Of a stretch of DNA of 64,000 nucleotides, positions 9,234 to 19,589 are shown piece by piece; within the stretch, counting starts at the first letter, position 1; every line of letters begins with the position of its first letter. The notes beneath the pieces were generated by a model. It did not search any database. It was not told where the DNA came from and worked only from the letters and a program-made list of their open reading frames with translations. Both the position numbers and the translations under genes were made by a program. This stretch comes from Robiginitomaculum sp. Its GTDB lineage: Bacteria; Pseudomonadota; Alphaproteobacteria; Caulobacterales; Maricaulaceae. The DNA lies in NCBI GenBank assembly GCA_021776565.1, contig JAJFFQ010000021.1, positions 1 to 64,000 of the forward strand, given 5' to 3'.

Positions 9234-9593
9234 TTAGAAGCGATTGTCTGGGGCGCCGTCGCGGTCAGCGGTTAGCGCCTTGAGCATGTCAATTTCAGAA
9301 ATCGCAGCATCAGCCTTCTGGTGCTCAATGGCCATGCGTTCTACTTCCTCGCCGCTTTCTTCTTCTGGAAGAACGCGTTGCAGACTGGAAACCAGACTTT
9401 CGGCAAGCACATCAACGCTAATGGCTTCATCGGCAATTTCGCGCAAGGCCACAACCGGATTTTTATCATTATCCCGTTCAACCAAAAGTGACGAACCGGA
9501 TAAAATGGAACGTGCCCGGTGAGCAGCCAGTAAAATAAGGTCAAACCGGGTTTCTACTTTTTCGATGCAATCTTCGACGGTAACGCGAGCCAT
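9234..9593 (-). CDS. rpoZ: RNA polymerase omega subunit
   Basis: 119 residues. Omega assists folding and assembly of the beta-prime subunit. The N-terminal [25 protein letters not shown] motif is diagnostic, with [10 protein letters not shown] in the middle. The acidic C-terminal tail is long, as in other alphaproteobacteria. It is the first gene of the minus-strand housekeeping cluster, 43 bp ahead of rsh. Confidence 0.95.
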   Translation of the reverse strand: MARVTVEDCIEKVETRFDLILLAAHRARSILSGSSLLVERDNDKNPVVALREIADEAISVDVLAESLVSSLQRVLPEEESGEEVERMAIEHQKADAAISEIDMLKALTADRDGAPDNRF

Positions 9594-9712
9594 AGGGCAC
9601 TCCGGGGGTCAGGTGTAAAACCATGGAGGAAACGCGACTGCATAGCCCTGAGATTGCCCAGATGCAAGCATCAATATCGTACGCAACGCAGTCACCTACT
9701 ACTTTATGCGGA

Positions 9713-10231
9713 TTACAATGGCAAAACCTTGCTTTTATCCTTGTATGGCAAGGCATCTATGAGATATGTCAGAGATTGCCCCGTTTCGGGGTGCCGCCAG
9801 TGTGGTGCCACGTCTTTTAATGGTAGTAATACAAAGGCGCGCTGTGCCATCCTGGGGTGTGGCAAGATCAGATGTTTAGTGCGCAAATTTAAGCGTTCAT
9901 AGCTTATCACATCAATATCCAGAGTTCTTGGTGCATTGCGTATATCGCGTTGCCGTCCAAACCGGCGTTCAACAGTGCGTAAAGCGTTTAGCAAAGGAAA
10001 CGGCGGTAATCGGGTCGTGATCTCTGCCACCGCATTGACATAAGACGGCTCATTCGGGTCTGGCCATGACGGGCTTTGCCAAAGCCGTGAGAACCCCAGC
10101 ACAACCACTCCCCTGCCCTTTAATGTATTTACGGCAGCAATGATTGTGTGCTCAGGTGTGCTCTCTAAAAATGGGAGGTTGGCACCAAAGGCAATATAGG
10201 CTTTGTTAGGGGCAGTATTTAATAATTTCAT
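9713..10231 (-). CDS. folK: 2-amino-4-hydroxy-6-hydroxymethyldihydropteridine pyrophosphokinase
   Basis: 172 residues. HPPK transfers pyrophosphate from ATP to the pterin precursor in folate synthesis. AYIAFGANL near the N-terminus, SPSWPDPNEPSYVNAVAEI, APRTLDIDVISY and LPHPRMAQRAFVLLPL match the family, including the DID metal and ATP region. It is divergent from the NYN gene at 10262, with only 30 bp between the two starts, so promoters must be compact or overlap. The other folate genes are not adjacent. Confidence 0.94.
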   Translation of the reverse strand: MKLLNTAPNKAYIAFGANLPFLESTPEHTIIAAVNTLKGRGVVVLGFSRLWQSPSWPDPNEPSYVNAVAEITTRLPPFPLLNALRTVERRFGRQRDIRNAPRTLDIDVISYERLNLRTKHLILPHPRMAQRAFVLLPLKDVAPHWRHPETGQSLTYLIDALPYKDKSKVLPL

Positions 10232-10261
10232 AGAAAAATCTTTTTTAGAGAGACATTTATT

Positions 10262-10819
10262 ATGGCATTTTATCCGGACGAACGTATTGGACTATTTATT
10301 GATGGTGCAAATTTTTATGCCGCAGTGCGCGCCCTCAATATAGAAATTGATTATGCAAAACTCCTTGAGGAATTTCGTAAACGTGGCCGCCTGGTTCGCG
10401 CCAGTTATTATACTGCACTGGTAGACGATCAGGATTTTTCACCTCTCAAAAAAATGGTGGACTGGCTTGATTATAATGGTTTTACCATTATCACCAAATC
10501 TGCAAAGGAATACATAGACCCTTCAAGCGGGAAAAAGCGCACCAAGGGCGATATGGATGTCAACATTGCCGTTGATGCCTTGCAAGCTGCCCAATGGCTC
10601 GATCACATTATCCTCTTCTCCGGTGATGGTGATTTTTGCCCACTGGTCAAAGCTATACAGAGTAAAGGCGTGCGCGTATCTGTAGTTTCAACTACACTAT
10701 CAAACCCGCCGGTGGCTTCTGATGATCTGCGCCGGGTTGCTGATACCTTTATAGAACTTGGTGATCTTGCCCAGTTGCTCACACGACCAACGCGAGCAGA
10801 TGATACGGCCAGCATTTGA
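10262..10819 (+). CDS. NYN-domain (LabA/DUF88) putative ribonuclease
   Basis: 185 residues. This is a PIN-like NYN-domain protein. Acidic metal-site motifs are visible: GLFIDGANFYAAVRAL near 10-25, KGDMDVNIAVDAL in the middle, and ILFSGDGDFCPLV towards the end. Such proteins are predicted RNases; the cellular substrate is unknown. Its stop lies 10 bp before the uracil-DNA glycosylase start, so the two are probably cotranscribed with the MFS and rnd genes. An AGAGAG ribosome site precedes the ATG. Confidence 0.9.
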   Translation: MAFYPDERIGLFIDGANFYAAVRALNIEIDYAKLLEEFRKRGRLVRASYYTALVDDQDFSPLKKMVDWLDYNGFTIITKSAKEYIDPSSGKKRTKGDMDVNIAVDALQAAQWLDHIILFSGDGDFCPLVKAIQSKGVRVSVVSTTLSNPPVASDDLRRVADTFIELGDLAQLLTRPTRADDTASI

Positions 10820-10829
10820 TTATATAGTC

Positions 10830-11492
10830 ATGAGCACCCCTATACCCCCTGAAGCCCCGGCAAACTGCACCTTGTGTCCGCGCCTGGTTAGCTACATCAA
10901 AGAAATCGCCAAAGCGGAACCAGACTGGCACAATGGGCCGGTGGATTCTTTTGGAGATGATAATGCACGTTTGCTCATTGTTGGCATGGCACCGGGGCGC
11001 GGCGGCGCCAACCGAACTGGGCGGCCATTTACCGGTGATGGTGCCGGAGATTTACTTTACAAAGCATTGGCAAAGCAGGGGTTTTCAATCGGCACATTCA
11101 ACAAAGACGGCAAGGACGATCTGCGCCTTGTCGATTGCATGATAACCAATGCTGTGCGCTGCGTGCCGCCACAAAACAAACCAACTGGCGAGGAAACCCG
11201 CAATTGTCGGCCATTTTTGGTTAGCCGATTAGCGCATTTACCAAAGGTAACAGCATTATTTGCACTTGGACGTATTGCCCATGATAATGTTTTATCGACA
11301 CTGGGAATGAGACGTGCAGCCTACCCGTTCGGACATGGCGCAGAGCACGATCTGGAAAGTGAAGACAGGCAAATTCGTTTGTTCGACAGTTATCATTGCT
11401 CGCGCTATAATACCAATACGAGACGTTTGACCGAACCTATGTTTGATGAGGTGTTTATGGCTATTCGCACTTTTCTGGATAAGGGTTCATGA
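10830..11492 (+). CDS. Type 5 (UdgB) iron-sulfur uracil-DNA glycosylase
   Basis: 220 residues from ATG 10830. The catalytic block GMAPGRGGANRTGRPFTGD starting at residue 52 is the type 5 form, in which an alanine replaces the polar water-activating residue of other families. Four cysteines at 13, 16, 111 and 126 match the Fe4S4 pattern; Cys103 is extra. The C-terminal HCSRYNTNTRRL motif is present. Type 5 enzymes remove uracil, hypoxanthine and some other deaminated bases. The open frame extends upstream but overlaps the NYN gene and is not family-like. Confidence 0.9.
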   Translation: MSTPIPPEAPANCTLCPRLVSYIKEIAKAEPDWHNGPVDSFGDDNARLLIVGMAPGRGGANRTGRPFTGDGAGDLLYKALAKQGFSIGTFNKDGKDDLRLVDCMITNAVRCVPPQNKPTGEETRNCRPFLVSRLAHLPKVTALFALGRIAHDNVLSTLGMRRAAYPFGHGAEHDLESEDRQIRLFDSYHCSRYNTNTRRLTEPMFDEVFMAIRTFLDKGS

Positions 11493-12775
11493 GTAATTTA
11501 ACAGCGTTACAACTTATCCGGCAACGCCGGTTTGGCCCGCTTCTGGTTTCTCAATCCCTTGGCGCGTTTAACGACAATGTATTCAAATACTCGCTCATTA
11601 TATTGATTACCTATAGCGGCCTGCAATTGCAGGGCATCCCACGAGAAGTCCTGGTTCCGGTTGCCGCCACCATTTTCACGTTACCATTATTTTTATTTTC
11701 TGCCATTGCCGGGCAAATTGCTGATCGTTACCCGCACGCTCAGGTATTGAAAACAGCAAAGCTTGCGGAAATATTTTTGATGATAATTGCCGCAATCGGA
11801 TTTGTATTGAATTCTGGCCTGATTCTTTTCATCACCTTGTTTTTGATGGGTGCACAATCGGCAGTATTTGCTCCAGCAAAACAGGCGGCTCTGCCCCACT
11901 ACCTTAACCGTAAAGAACTTGTTCCCGGCAATGCCATGATAAGCGGCACACTGTTTCTTTCGATTCTTACCGGGTCACTGATGGGCACATTGATGGTGCT
12001 TCGTCCCTCTGGCCCGGAAACTATTGCAATCACACTGGTTGTGCTGGCGATACTGGGTTGGCTGTTTATGCGTATGTTGCCAGCCAAACCTGCTGCAGAA
12101 CCTGGATTGAAACTCAATTGGAATATTTTTTCCGGCACCTGGCATACCTTGGCCAACCTGTTTAGCGAGCCGCGCACCATGCGCCCGTTGATTGGTGTCG
12201 CCTGGTTCTGGACTGCAAGTGCCGCATCGGTCACCGTGCTGCCTCTCCTCGTGAGTGATGTGTTGTATATGGATGCCACTGTTACATCCGTTTTTATGGT
12301 GATTTTCACAGTTGGTGCTGCACTTGGTTCTTTAGGTTGTGCCGCCGCCACCCGACATAAAGATATTTTATGGCTCTCCATTATAGGTGCTGCATTACTC
12401 TCAATTTTCGCTGCTGATGTCTTTTTCGCCAGTGCCGGGCGTACAGCAGTCCCGTTGGGCGGTGTGAGTGACTTTTTTGCAGACAAGCGCAATTGGCGAC
12501 TTTTGTTTGATTTTTTTGCCATGTCTGTATTTTCCGGTGTCTTTGTCGTACCCCTGCAAGCGATGTCACAGCACCGTGCACCAGAGAAAACCCGCGCACG
12601 CATTTTGGCTGGTGGCGCGGTGATGAATGCAGCAGGAGCTTCGGCTGGGCAATTGGCGCTTATCGGCGTTACCCGTTCAGACATCCCGCTTGCAAGCGCC
12701 TATGTTGGTATTGCCCTCATCAGCCTCTTGTTTGCAACGTTTATGTTATACAGGCGGATCAAAAACACATGGTAG
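11489..12775 (+). CDS. MFS transporter related to lysophospholipid transporter LplT
   Basis: 428 residues, with about 12 hydrophobic segments. The N-terminal SQSLGAFNDNVFKYSLIILITY motif is the hallmark of the LplT group of MFS carriers, which flip lysophospholipids across the inner membrane for re-acylation. The acyltransferase domain often fused in proteobacteria is absent here. The start overlaps the glycosylase stop (ATGA) with an AAGGG site. Substrate is inferred from family only. Confidence 0.8.
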   Translation: MSNLTALQLIRQRRFGPLLVSQSLGAFNDNVFKYSLIILITYSGLQLQGIPREVLVPVAATIFTLPLFLFSAIAGQIADRYPHAQVLKTAKLAEIFLMIIAAIGFVLNSGLILFITLFLMGAQSAVFAPAKQAALPHYLNRKELVPGNAMISGTLFLSILTGSLMGTLMVLRPSGPETIAITLVVLAILGWLFMRMLPAKPAAEPGLKLNWNIFSGTWHTLANLFSEPRTMRPLIGVAWFWTASAASVTVLPLLVSDVLYMDATVTSVFMVIFTVGAALGSLGCAAATRHKDILWLSIIGAALLSIFAADVFFASAGRTAVPLGGVSDFFADKRNWRLLFDFFAMSVFSGVFVVPLQAMSQHRAPEKTRARILAGGAVMNAAGASAGQLALIGVTRSDIPLASAYVGIALISLLFATFMLYRRIKNTW

Positions 12776-13932
12776 GAAATGAACCACAAGTTGTCACAGA
12801 TACGGCAACACTTGTAAAAGTGTGCGCGGGTTTACGAAAGGCAGACTTTTTTGCTGTCGATACCGAGTTTTTGCGCGAAAGCACTTATTGGTCAAAGCTC
12901 TGCCTGATCCAGGTTGCTGGTGGTGATGTTGAGGCCATTATTGATCCTCTTGCAAAAGACCTTGATCTGAGGCCATTTCTTGGCGTGATGGCAGAGCCAA
13001 CAATTACCAAGGTGTTTCATGCTGCACGGCAGGATTTGGAAATATTCTACCGCCTGATGGGCCAGGTGCCCCTGCCTCTTTTTGACAGTCAGATTGCCGC
13101 CATGGCCACAGGTTTGGGCGATTCCATTGGCTATGACACGCTGGTGCAAAAAATGTTGAACCAAAGTGTTGATAAGGGGTCACGTTTTACCGACTGGTCG
13201 CGACGACCGCTTACCGATAAACAACTGACCTATGCTATTGGTGATGTTACCCATTTGCGCGATCTGTATCCGCTCCTTGTTGGCCGTTTGGAAGAGCATA
13301 ACCGCCTGAGCTGGGTTGATGAGGAAATGGCGGGATTAACTAATCCAGGCATTTATCAGTTCAACCCGGAAGATGCCTGGCGACGGATGAAGATTCGCAA
13401 ATATACGCCGCAATGGCTGGCGGTAATGCGGCTGGTTTCTCGCTGGCGCGAGCGCGAAGCACAGACACGAGATAAACCACGCGGGCGCATCATAAAAGAC
13501 GATGCCATATATGAAATTGCACAACAGGCCCCCCGAAATGCAGAAGCTTTGGGGCGGATGCGTGCGATCCCCAGGGGGTTTGAACGTTCATCAATTGCGC
13601 AAGGTCTGTTAGCGGTCATTAACGAAGCTCTGGACGATCCTGCACAACACGCCCCTGAAATAAAACGCCCGCCAGCCATGCCACCGGGTCTTGGGCCTGT
13701 AACGGAAATGCTAAAGGTTCTTTTGCGCATCAAGGCCGAAGACCTGGGCGTTGCCCCGCGTCTGATCGCAAATGCCGCAGATATTGAACAATTGGCTGCA
13801 TTTGATGATGCAGACATTCCTGCCCTGAAGGGGTGGCGATTTGAAGCCTTTGGCGATGAGGCCTTGCGCCTTAAACGTGGCGAACTGTCTCTTACCCTCA
13901 AAGGTAAGCGGGCTGTTATAGAGATACGATAG
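12769..13932 (+). CDS. rnd: Ribonuclease D
   Basis: 387 residues. This is a DEDDy 3'-5' exoribonuclease of tRNA maturation. The first motif FFAVDTEFLRE gives Asp31 and Glu33, HAARQDLEIF the second and YAIGDVTHLRDLY the third. An HRDC domain lies around 210-290. The start overlaps the MFS 3' end by 7 bp; no other in-frame start fits. It converges with ppx, whose stop is 8 bp away, without a clear terminator between them. Confidence 0.94.
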   Translation: MVGNEPQVVTDTATLVKVCAGLRKADFFAVDTEFLRESTYWSKLCLIQVAGGDVEAIIDPLAKDLDLRPFLGVMAEPTITKVFHAARQDLEIFYRLMGQVPLPLFDSQIAAMATGLGDSIGYDTLVQKMLNQSVDKGSRFTDWSRRPLTDKQLTYAIGDVTHLRDLYPLLVGRLEEHNRLSWVDEEMAGLTNPGIYQFNPEDAWRRMKIRKYTPQWLAVMRLVSRWREREAQTRDKPRGRIIKDDAIYEIAQQAPRNAEALGRMRAIPRGFERSSIAQGLLAVINEALDDPAQHAPEIKRPPAMPPGLGPVTEMLKVLLRIKAEDLGVAPRLIANAADIEQLAAFDDADIPALKGWRFEAFGDEALRLKRGELSLTLKGKRAVIEIR

Positions 13933-13940
13933 TCAAAAGC

Positions 13941-15443
13941 TTATTTTACCTGCAAATCCAGTGCTGTAGCCATAGCTTCAAGGCGTTTTTGTGCTCGCAC
14001 GGTTAGCAATTCCTGCGCATCATCACGTGCCGTAAGGCGTAAAGTGTTATCCCGTAACATCACCTGTGTTCGTTTTAACAATTTGGCAGTACGGCCCGAA
14101 ACAGCCGCTGCACAGCGTAAACTCATGCCCAGGCCGAAGGCCCAGTTTTTTTGTTTTTTACTTAATAAATACCCAATCAATCCTGCCCTTGGCACCTCTG
14201 TGTCACCGGCGTAACGGTAGAAAATACACAGGGCCAACGCCGCACGTTCGGCATGGGAAAGCCCCGCAAAAGGCGCAAACAAAACAATATCAAAGGCAAT
14301 TTCTGCCCGGTGATCCGGGTGCAGTCGCGCACCAATATCAGCAAGACGACATGCGGCTGAATGCATTAAATCTGTACGCTTGCCACCAAAAGGCGTTTTT
14401 AACGCGCCCATAACCGGTTTTAACCAGCGTTCAAGTTCACTGCCAAAACGCGGTGATGACCAGTTTTGCTGGGCAAGCCCCTTCACACCGGCAAGCACGG
14501 GATGTACAGCCCGTGCCTTTGAACTTAATTGCTCATAAAGCAAGCCTTCACGCAGTCCGTAGCCAGATATTGTTACACTATCAAAGAACTGGCGTTGCAG
14601 GATGCGTTCCAGTAATAGCGCTGCATAGGGAAGCAGAGGTGCCCGACGCGCTGAAAGCCCAGGAGTGCGCGCCAAAGATTCGGGGCTTTGGGCGCTGACA
14701 AGATGCACCAGATCAAAGGCCTCATCCCTGCTCATGGTGTAATTGTGTAATACTCGCAAGGGATGTCCACGCAATGCCATATTGACCAATGCAAGCGAGC
14801 GCCATGCACCACCAACCGCGTAAAAACTGCCCTGGGCATCGGCCTGTATTTGAACCGAAGCTAAATCCAGAGCGGCATCAATTTGTGCCTCCATTGCCGT
14901 ATGATCCATGCCGTTCCCCGCCCGCATGGCCAAGGGGCCAAGGGGAAGGGAGATGCCGCGTTTAACACGCCCTTTCCCAACAGGTACAAGTTCAAGAGAG
15001 GAGCCACCTAAATCGCCAATCAGGCCAAAAGCATCAGGCGTTCCTGCAATCACCCCAAACGCTGAAAGGCGGGCCTCTTCCTCGCCTTCAATAACGGTGA
15101 TGGTTAACCCTGTTTGCTGCCTGACTTTTTCAATAAATTCGGGGCCATCTTCGGCAACGCGCACGGCTGCCGTCGCAACAGCCATTACATTATGGACACC
15201 ACGTGCCTTGATAATACGTTGATACCGTTTCAGGGCCGCCATTGCAGCCCGCACACCCTTCGGGTTTAACCGCCCCGTTTGCGCCATGCCCTGGCCCAGG
15301 CCAGCCAATACTTTTTCGTTAAACACTGGTTGAAAAAAAGTTTCACGGGTGCGAAATATTACCAGACGCACAGAATTTGAACCTACATCAATAACAGCCT
15401 TGTCAATAAGGCCGTTTGTTTTCTTGCCCCCTCCGGCAGCCAT
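13941..15443 (-). CDS. ppx: Exopolyphosphatase / pppGpp phosphohydrolase family protein
   Basis: 500 residues. The ASKHA-fold N-terminus is clear: AVIDVGSNSVRLVIF, VMAVATAAVRVAEDG, and the phosphate-binding LIGDLGGSSLELV segment. The C-terminal part is HD-like. It degrades polyphosphate or pppGpp; sequence alone does not separate these roles. It starts 2 bp after the ppk stop, forming the ppk-ppx pair that makes and breaks polyphosphate. Confidence 0.92.
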   Translation of the reverse strand: MAAGGGKKTNGLIDKAVIDVGSNSVRLVIFRTRETFFQPVFNEKVLAGLGQGMAQTGRLNPKGVRAAMAALKRYQRIIKARGVHNVMAVATAAVRVAEDGPEFIEKVRQQTGLTITVIEGEEEARLSAFGVIAGTPDAFGLIGDLGGSSLELVPVGKGRVKRGISLPLGPLAMRAGNGMDHTAMEAQIDAALDLASVQIQADAQGSFYAVGGAWRSLALVNMALRGHPLRVLHNYTMSRDEAFDLVHLVSAQSPESLARTPGLSARRAPLLPYAALLLERILQRQFFDSVTISGYGLREGLLYEQLSSKARAVHPVLAGVKGLAQQNWSSPRFGSELERWLKPVMGALKTPFGGKRTDLMHSAACRLADIGARLHPDHRAEIAFDIVLFAPFAGLSHAERAALALCIFYRYAGDTEVPRAGLIGYLLSKKQKNWAFGLGMSLRCAAAVSGRTAKLLKRTQVMLRDNTLRLTARDDAQELLTVRAQKRLEAMATALDLQVK

Positions 15444-15445
15444 AT

Positions 15446-17629
15446 TTAATCGTTCTCCGGTTCAAAAAGTGAAGGTTGGTCATGCTTAAGTGCGCTGCCA
15501 CGTCCTGATAGCGAGGGGTTGGTCATAAAATAAGTGTGAGCACTAAAAGGATTTTTAATTTTCGCAACATCCACTCGCTTGAAATTACCATCCGGCCCCA
15601 TAGTCCAGCTTTGGGCCTGATCCTGAAGGTTGGCGACCATGATCTGGTTGAGCACCTGCCTGTGCACCGTGGGGTTTTGCACAGAACATAAAACCTCAAC
15701 CCGACGGTCAAGATTACGCGGCATCCAGTCCGCCGATGAGATAAAAACCAATGCGGTTGTTGATGGGATGGTTTTACCATTGGCAAAACAGGCAATACGT
15801 GAATGTTCCAAAAACCGACCAATAATACTTTTGACCTGTATGTTGTCAGATAGGCCAGGAACGCCAGGGCGCAAACAACAAATCCCCCTGATTATCAGAT
15901 CAACTTTTACGCCTGCGGCACTGGCCGCATACAGGGCATCTATCACTTCTGGATCCACCAGTGCGTTCAGTTTCACCCAAATGCCACTGGGTTTTCCTGC
16001 CAATGCATTTTTTGCTTCAGCAGCGATCAGACGAAGTAAAGTGGTTTTGCAATTGAGCGGCGATAATGCAATACGCTCCAGCGTTTCGGGTTGGGCATAA
16101 CCGGTAACATAATTAAACACCCGCACAGCATCACGGCCAAAGGCCGGATCAGCAGTAAACAGGGATAGATCAGTATATACTCTTGCGGTTTGAGGGTGAT
16201 AATTGCCTGTTCCAAAGTGCGTATAGGTACGCAAATGTTCGCCTTCCCGGCGCACGACAAGACTAATCTTGGCGTGGGTTTTCCACTCTATAAATCCATA
16301 GACCACTTGCACGCCAGCGCGCTCCAACGCCCGGGCAAGGTTAAGGTTGGTCTCCTCATCAAAACGTGCCTTTAGCTCAATGAGTGCTGTGACATTTTTA
16401 CCCGCTTCTGCCGCCGCGATCAGCGCCGAGACTATGGGGGAGCTTTTTGATGTCCGGTACAAGGTCTGCTTGATAGTCACAACATCTGGATCCGCAACCG
16501 CCTGTCGCAAGAACTGAACCATGACATCAAAAGATTCATACGGATGATGGATCAAAATGTCTTTTTCACGGATGGCAGAAAAACAGTCACCGCCATGATC
16601 GCGTATACGCTCTGGAAAACGAGGTTCGTAAGGAGGAAATTGCAAATCAGACCGCTCGGGTACGATCAGCTGGTCAAGCTGGCTTATGCCAAGAATGCCG
16701 TCAACGGGCGCAATATCCTGCTTTTCTGCATCCAGATGTTCGACAATAAACTGTCGCAAGGTATCCGGGGTGCTGGCGTCAAACTTGATCCGCACCACCA
16801 CGCCACGGCGGCGTTCTTTTATCAGGCTTTCAAATTGAAGAACGAGGTCTTCGGCCTCTTCCTCAATTTCAATATCACTATCCCGTAACAAGCGAAACGC
16901 ACCAGTTTCCTCAACGATATAACCAGGAAATATATCCTCAAAGAAAAGGGCCAAAACAGATTCCAGAGGAATAAATGACTTGATTGCACGACCATCCCCG
17001 GTGCGTTTATCTTCTTTTAATGACAAAAAACGCGGCACACCTGCCGGGATGGGAACCAGAGCCGTCATAGGTTTTCCATCTTGAGCGCGGCGAAGTTTTA
17101 GCACCAATGCAAAACCAAGATTAGGGATGAATGGAAATGGGTGAGCCGGATCAATAGCCAAAGGCGTAATCAATGGGAAAATATGTGTAATAAAAGCATC
17201 GTGCAATTGCTTTTTTCCTGCAACATCAAGTGTGTCTGCATCCCTGACCAACAGTCCAACTTCACCAAGTTTCGGTGATAATTCCTTCCATATCCGTTGC
17301 TGATCCTTCATAAGCCGGGCTGTTTGTGCATTGATGCGCTCAAGTTGTTCAAGTGGCGTCAGGCCATCCTGGCTAACCCGGCCCACGCCGGCACGAATTT
17401 GTGCACGCAAGCCCGCTACACGCACCATGTAAAATTCATCCAGGTTAGAGCCGGAAATTGATAAAAATCGCAGGCGTTCAAGCAGTGGATGGCAATGGTT
17501 TTCTGCTTCTTGCAATACGCGCATATTGAACTGTAGCCAGCTTAGTTCCCGATTCAAAAATCGTGAAGGCGAAGCAGAAATGTCTTCATTTATATCTATC
17601 TGGTTTTCATTTTCATTGACCATAACCAT
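15446..17629 (-). CDS. ppk1: Polyphosphate kinase 1
   Basis: 727 residues from ATG 17629, which has a strong GGAGGG site 7 bases upstream. PPK1 makes polyphosphate from ATP. The N-terminal [16 protein letters not shown], the catalytic histidine region [19 protein letters not shown], the second histidine region [13 protein letters not shown] and [16 protein letters not shown] are all intact. The insert between the hdaA stop and this start is only 4 bp, so hdaA, ppk1 and ppx are one transcript. Confidence 0.96.
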   Translation of the reverse strand: MVMVNENENQIDINEDISASPSRFLNRELSWLQFNMRVLQEAENHCHPLLERLRFLSISGSNLDEFYMVRVAGLRAQIRAGVGRVSQDGLTPLEQLERINAQTARLMKDQQRIWKELSPKLGEVGLLVRDADTLDVAGKKQLHDAFITHIFPLITPLAIDPAHPFPFIPNLGFALVLKLRRAQDGKPMTALVPIPAGVPRFLSLKEDKRTGDGRAIKSFIPLESVLALFFEDIFPGYIVEETGAFRLLRDSDIEIEEEAEDLVLQFESLIKERRRGVVVRIKFDASTPDTLRQFIVEHLDAEKQDIAPVDGILGISQLDQLIVPERSDLQFPPYEPRFPERIRDHGGDCFSAIREKDILIHHPYESFDVMVQFLRQAVADPDVVTIKQTLYRTSKSSPIVSALIAAAEAGKNVTALIELKARFDEETNLNLARALERAGVQVVYGFIEWKTHAKISLVVRREGEHLRTYTHFGTGNYHPQTARVYTDLSLFTADPAFGRDAVRVFNYVTGYAQPETLERIALSPLNCKTTLLRLIAAEAKNALAGKPSGIWVKLNALVDPEVIDALYAASAAGVKVDLIIRGICCLRPGVPGLSDNIQVKSIIGRFLEHSRIACFANGKTIPSTTALVFISSADWMPRNLDRRVEVLCSVQNPTVHRQVLNQIMVANLQDQAQSWTMGPDGNFKRVDVAKIKNPFSAHTYFMTNPSLSGRGSALKHDQPSLFEPEND

Positions 17630-17633
17630 TATA

Positions 17634-18341
17634 CTACCCTCCCTGTTTATTTTTTGGGGACTGGTCAAACAAATCCGGCATCTGCACCTCATGTTCCATA
17701 TCAGCAATAACTTTGCGCACCAGAGGGAGGCGGATATTCTGCCCCAGATCATGGCCCTTGTCATGAATACGTTCCACAGTTTTTAATGCAGCAGTTGTCG
17801 AGCGTTCCATACGTGATAATAAATATGTAATCACCTGTTTATCAACAGTAATTTGTCTATCTGCAAATAATTTATTTAGCACGCCCGTCAGTACAACGTC
17901 ATCTGGTTCCTCAATAGTAATTGTGTGCATGGCCGCCAAACGGGATTTCAGATCACGTAGAACAACGGGCCAGACGCGCGGCAGCACAGAGCTGGTCAGC
18001 AACACCCTTACCTCTGCGTTTGCAGCTGCGTTAATGAGGCGAAACAAGGTGTTATCATCCATGTTGGCTGGCAAATCTTCTATCAGTAAAAACCCCTCAA
18101 GCGTGCGCGGTAAACTGGTCAGGTTAGTTTTTTGACCACCACAATCATTTGTCCATAAATGCGCAAGATGGGATTTTCCGCAACCAGATGGCCCCGTAAG
18201 AACCAGCAAACCTGCTGGCCAGTCTTGCCACATGGCTAACGCCTTGCGGGCCAATGAATTGCTTTGCCCCTCAACAAACGTCTCGCGTCGGTAGGCACCG
18301 CCCTTCGGGGTTAGATCAAGCCATAATTGACGGGTTTGCAC
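17634..18341 (-). CDS. hdaA: HdaA, DnaA-related regulatory inactivator
   Basis: 235 residues from GTG 18341. The start is supported by an AAAGGTGG site and by the N-terminal QLWLDL (residues 5-10), which matches the beta-clamp-binding hexapeptide of Hda proteins. An AAA+ core follows with P-loop GPSGCGKS (50-57) and Walker B-like FLLIEDLP. The DNA-binding domain IV of DnaA is absent. Hda with the sliding clamp stimulates ATP hydrolysis by DnaA and so limits re-initiation. It follows the DUF2066 gene by 10 bp, as in other alphaproteobacteria. Confidence 0.9.
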   Translation of the reverse strand: MQTRQLWLDLTPKGGAYRRETFVEGQSNSLARKALAMWQDWPAGLLVLTGPSGCGKSHLAHLWTNDCGGQKTNLTSLPRTLEGFLLIEDLPANMDDNTLFRLINAAANAEVRVLLTSSVLPRVWPVVLRDLKSRLAAMHTITIEEPDDVVLTGVLNKLFADRQITVDKQVITYLLSRMERSTTAALKTVERIHDKGHDLGQNIRLPLVRKVIADMEHEVQMPDLFDQSPKNKQGG

Positions 18342-18351
18342 GACACCACCT

Positions 18352-19461
18352 TTAACGAATTTGAGCCACAAGCCCAATATCTTCATTACGTAACAAAATG
18401 CCCTTTTGCGCAAGGCGGCGGGCCAACTGCTCTTCACTGCCAAAATAGGTAAGCGTCAATAGTGCTCCATCAATACTGAACGCATCAAGTCTTGCTTCCT
18501 CCACCAAGGCTTCACCACCTAATGCATCTCGCAGACTTTGCCATTCAGCTAGAGTGTTATAAAGAGCCGTTAATATAACGCTCTGGCGTTCGCCTTCTCG
18601 CACTATTGCGGCCTGTTTCCATTCAGTTTCGATAACTCGTGCAATTTTTTGAGTTGCCGAACGCAAGGCACTGGCATCAGCATCATTTGGATTTGTGCCA
18701 AATGGCGCATTGCCTTCAAAGCTGCCCATATTTAGAATAGAACCAACAAACCCATTTTCTACGGCAACCCGGTGTGCTTGAATCCTGATAACTCCGTGGC
18801 CGGTTTTTCGAGCGCGGGAAATGATGAGGTTTTCTACACCAAACCTTGTGGCAATTTCACGTATTGTTTCTGTTTCCAGATTGGCAAGTTGCCATGCCCT
18901 TTGTACACCTTCATCATCCAGACCATCCTGTGGCGGCATAAATTCAGCAAGGGCAAGCGGTACAAGGTTATTTTGATAGCCCTGATCTTTCAAAATACGC
19001 GCCAAGGGGTTATCAGATGTAGAAACAATCAAGCCTTCTTCATCTTGCCAAAGTGCCACAATTAAAATCGGGCGTGCCTGACTTTCAACAAATGGCAAAT
19101 TCTGCGCCCTTAAAAACGCCCTGATAAGCTGTGCATCGAATGTAACGCTCAAATCACCCAGATAACGCGAACGGCTGCGCCTTTCATTGGCGATCTGGAT
19201 GCCGGCAACCAATTGCTCGGCAACGTCTTCGGTGATGACAAGCGGTGGATCCAGTATGAGTCGATCCTCTGGCAAGGTTAACCTGTCCAGCAGCCTGTAT
19301 GTTGCATCCAGTGTGCCCACTCTAATGGCCTGTTCTCTTGCAGATGTTACATTTGCCCCGTGAGCATCAATGCGCACCCCGGTTATTTCAAAAGGATTAC
19401 CTGCAATCGCTGTTGAAACACTTGCCAGAAAAATTAAAACGGTCAAAAGAGCTTTACGCAT
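18352..19461 (-). CDS. DUF2066 family exported protein
   Basis: 369 residues from ATG 19461. A signal peptide spans about 1-20 (ending STAIAG). The mature protein begins NPFEITGVRIDAHGANVTSAREQAI, the usual DUF2066 opening. Function is unknown, but the gene recurrently sits upstream of hdaA in alphaproteobacteria. It is the first gene of the minus-strand hdaA-ppk1-ppx transcript and is divergent from purM, with 128 bp between the starts. Confidence 0.85.
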   Translation of the reverse strand: MRKALLTVLIFLASVSTAIAGNPFEITGVRIDAHGANVTSAREQAIRVGTLDATYRLLDRLTLPEDRLILDPPLVITEDVAEQLVAGIQIANERRSRSRYLGDLSVTFDAQLIRAFLRAQNLPFVESQARPILIVALWQDEEGLIVSTSDNPLARILKDQGYQNNLVPLALAEFMPPQDGLDDEGVQRAWQLANLETETIREIATRFGVENLIISRARKTGHGVIRIQAHRVAVENGFVGSILNMGSFEGNAPFGTNPNDADASALRSATQKIARVIETEWKQAAIVREGERQSVILTALYNTLAEWQSLRDALGGEALVEEARLDAFSIDGALLTLTYFGSEEQLARRLAQKGILLRNEDIGLVAQIR

Positions 19462-19589
19462 GAGGTATCCTGCATTTTTGGGTAACAAGTTGGGCACCAA
19501 TATACACGACCCTGACAGATGAATGAAAGCCGCCTCTTGCGCCTATTCTCACATTAGGCTTGTTTTAGCACAAACAAAAGGAATCGCTT

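Noticed and set aside
9594-9712. tRNA or small RNA gene between folK and rpoZ
   Set aside because: No cloverleaf, CCA end or T-loop-like sequence is visible.
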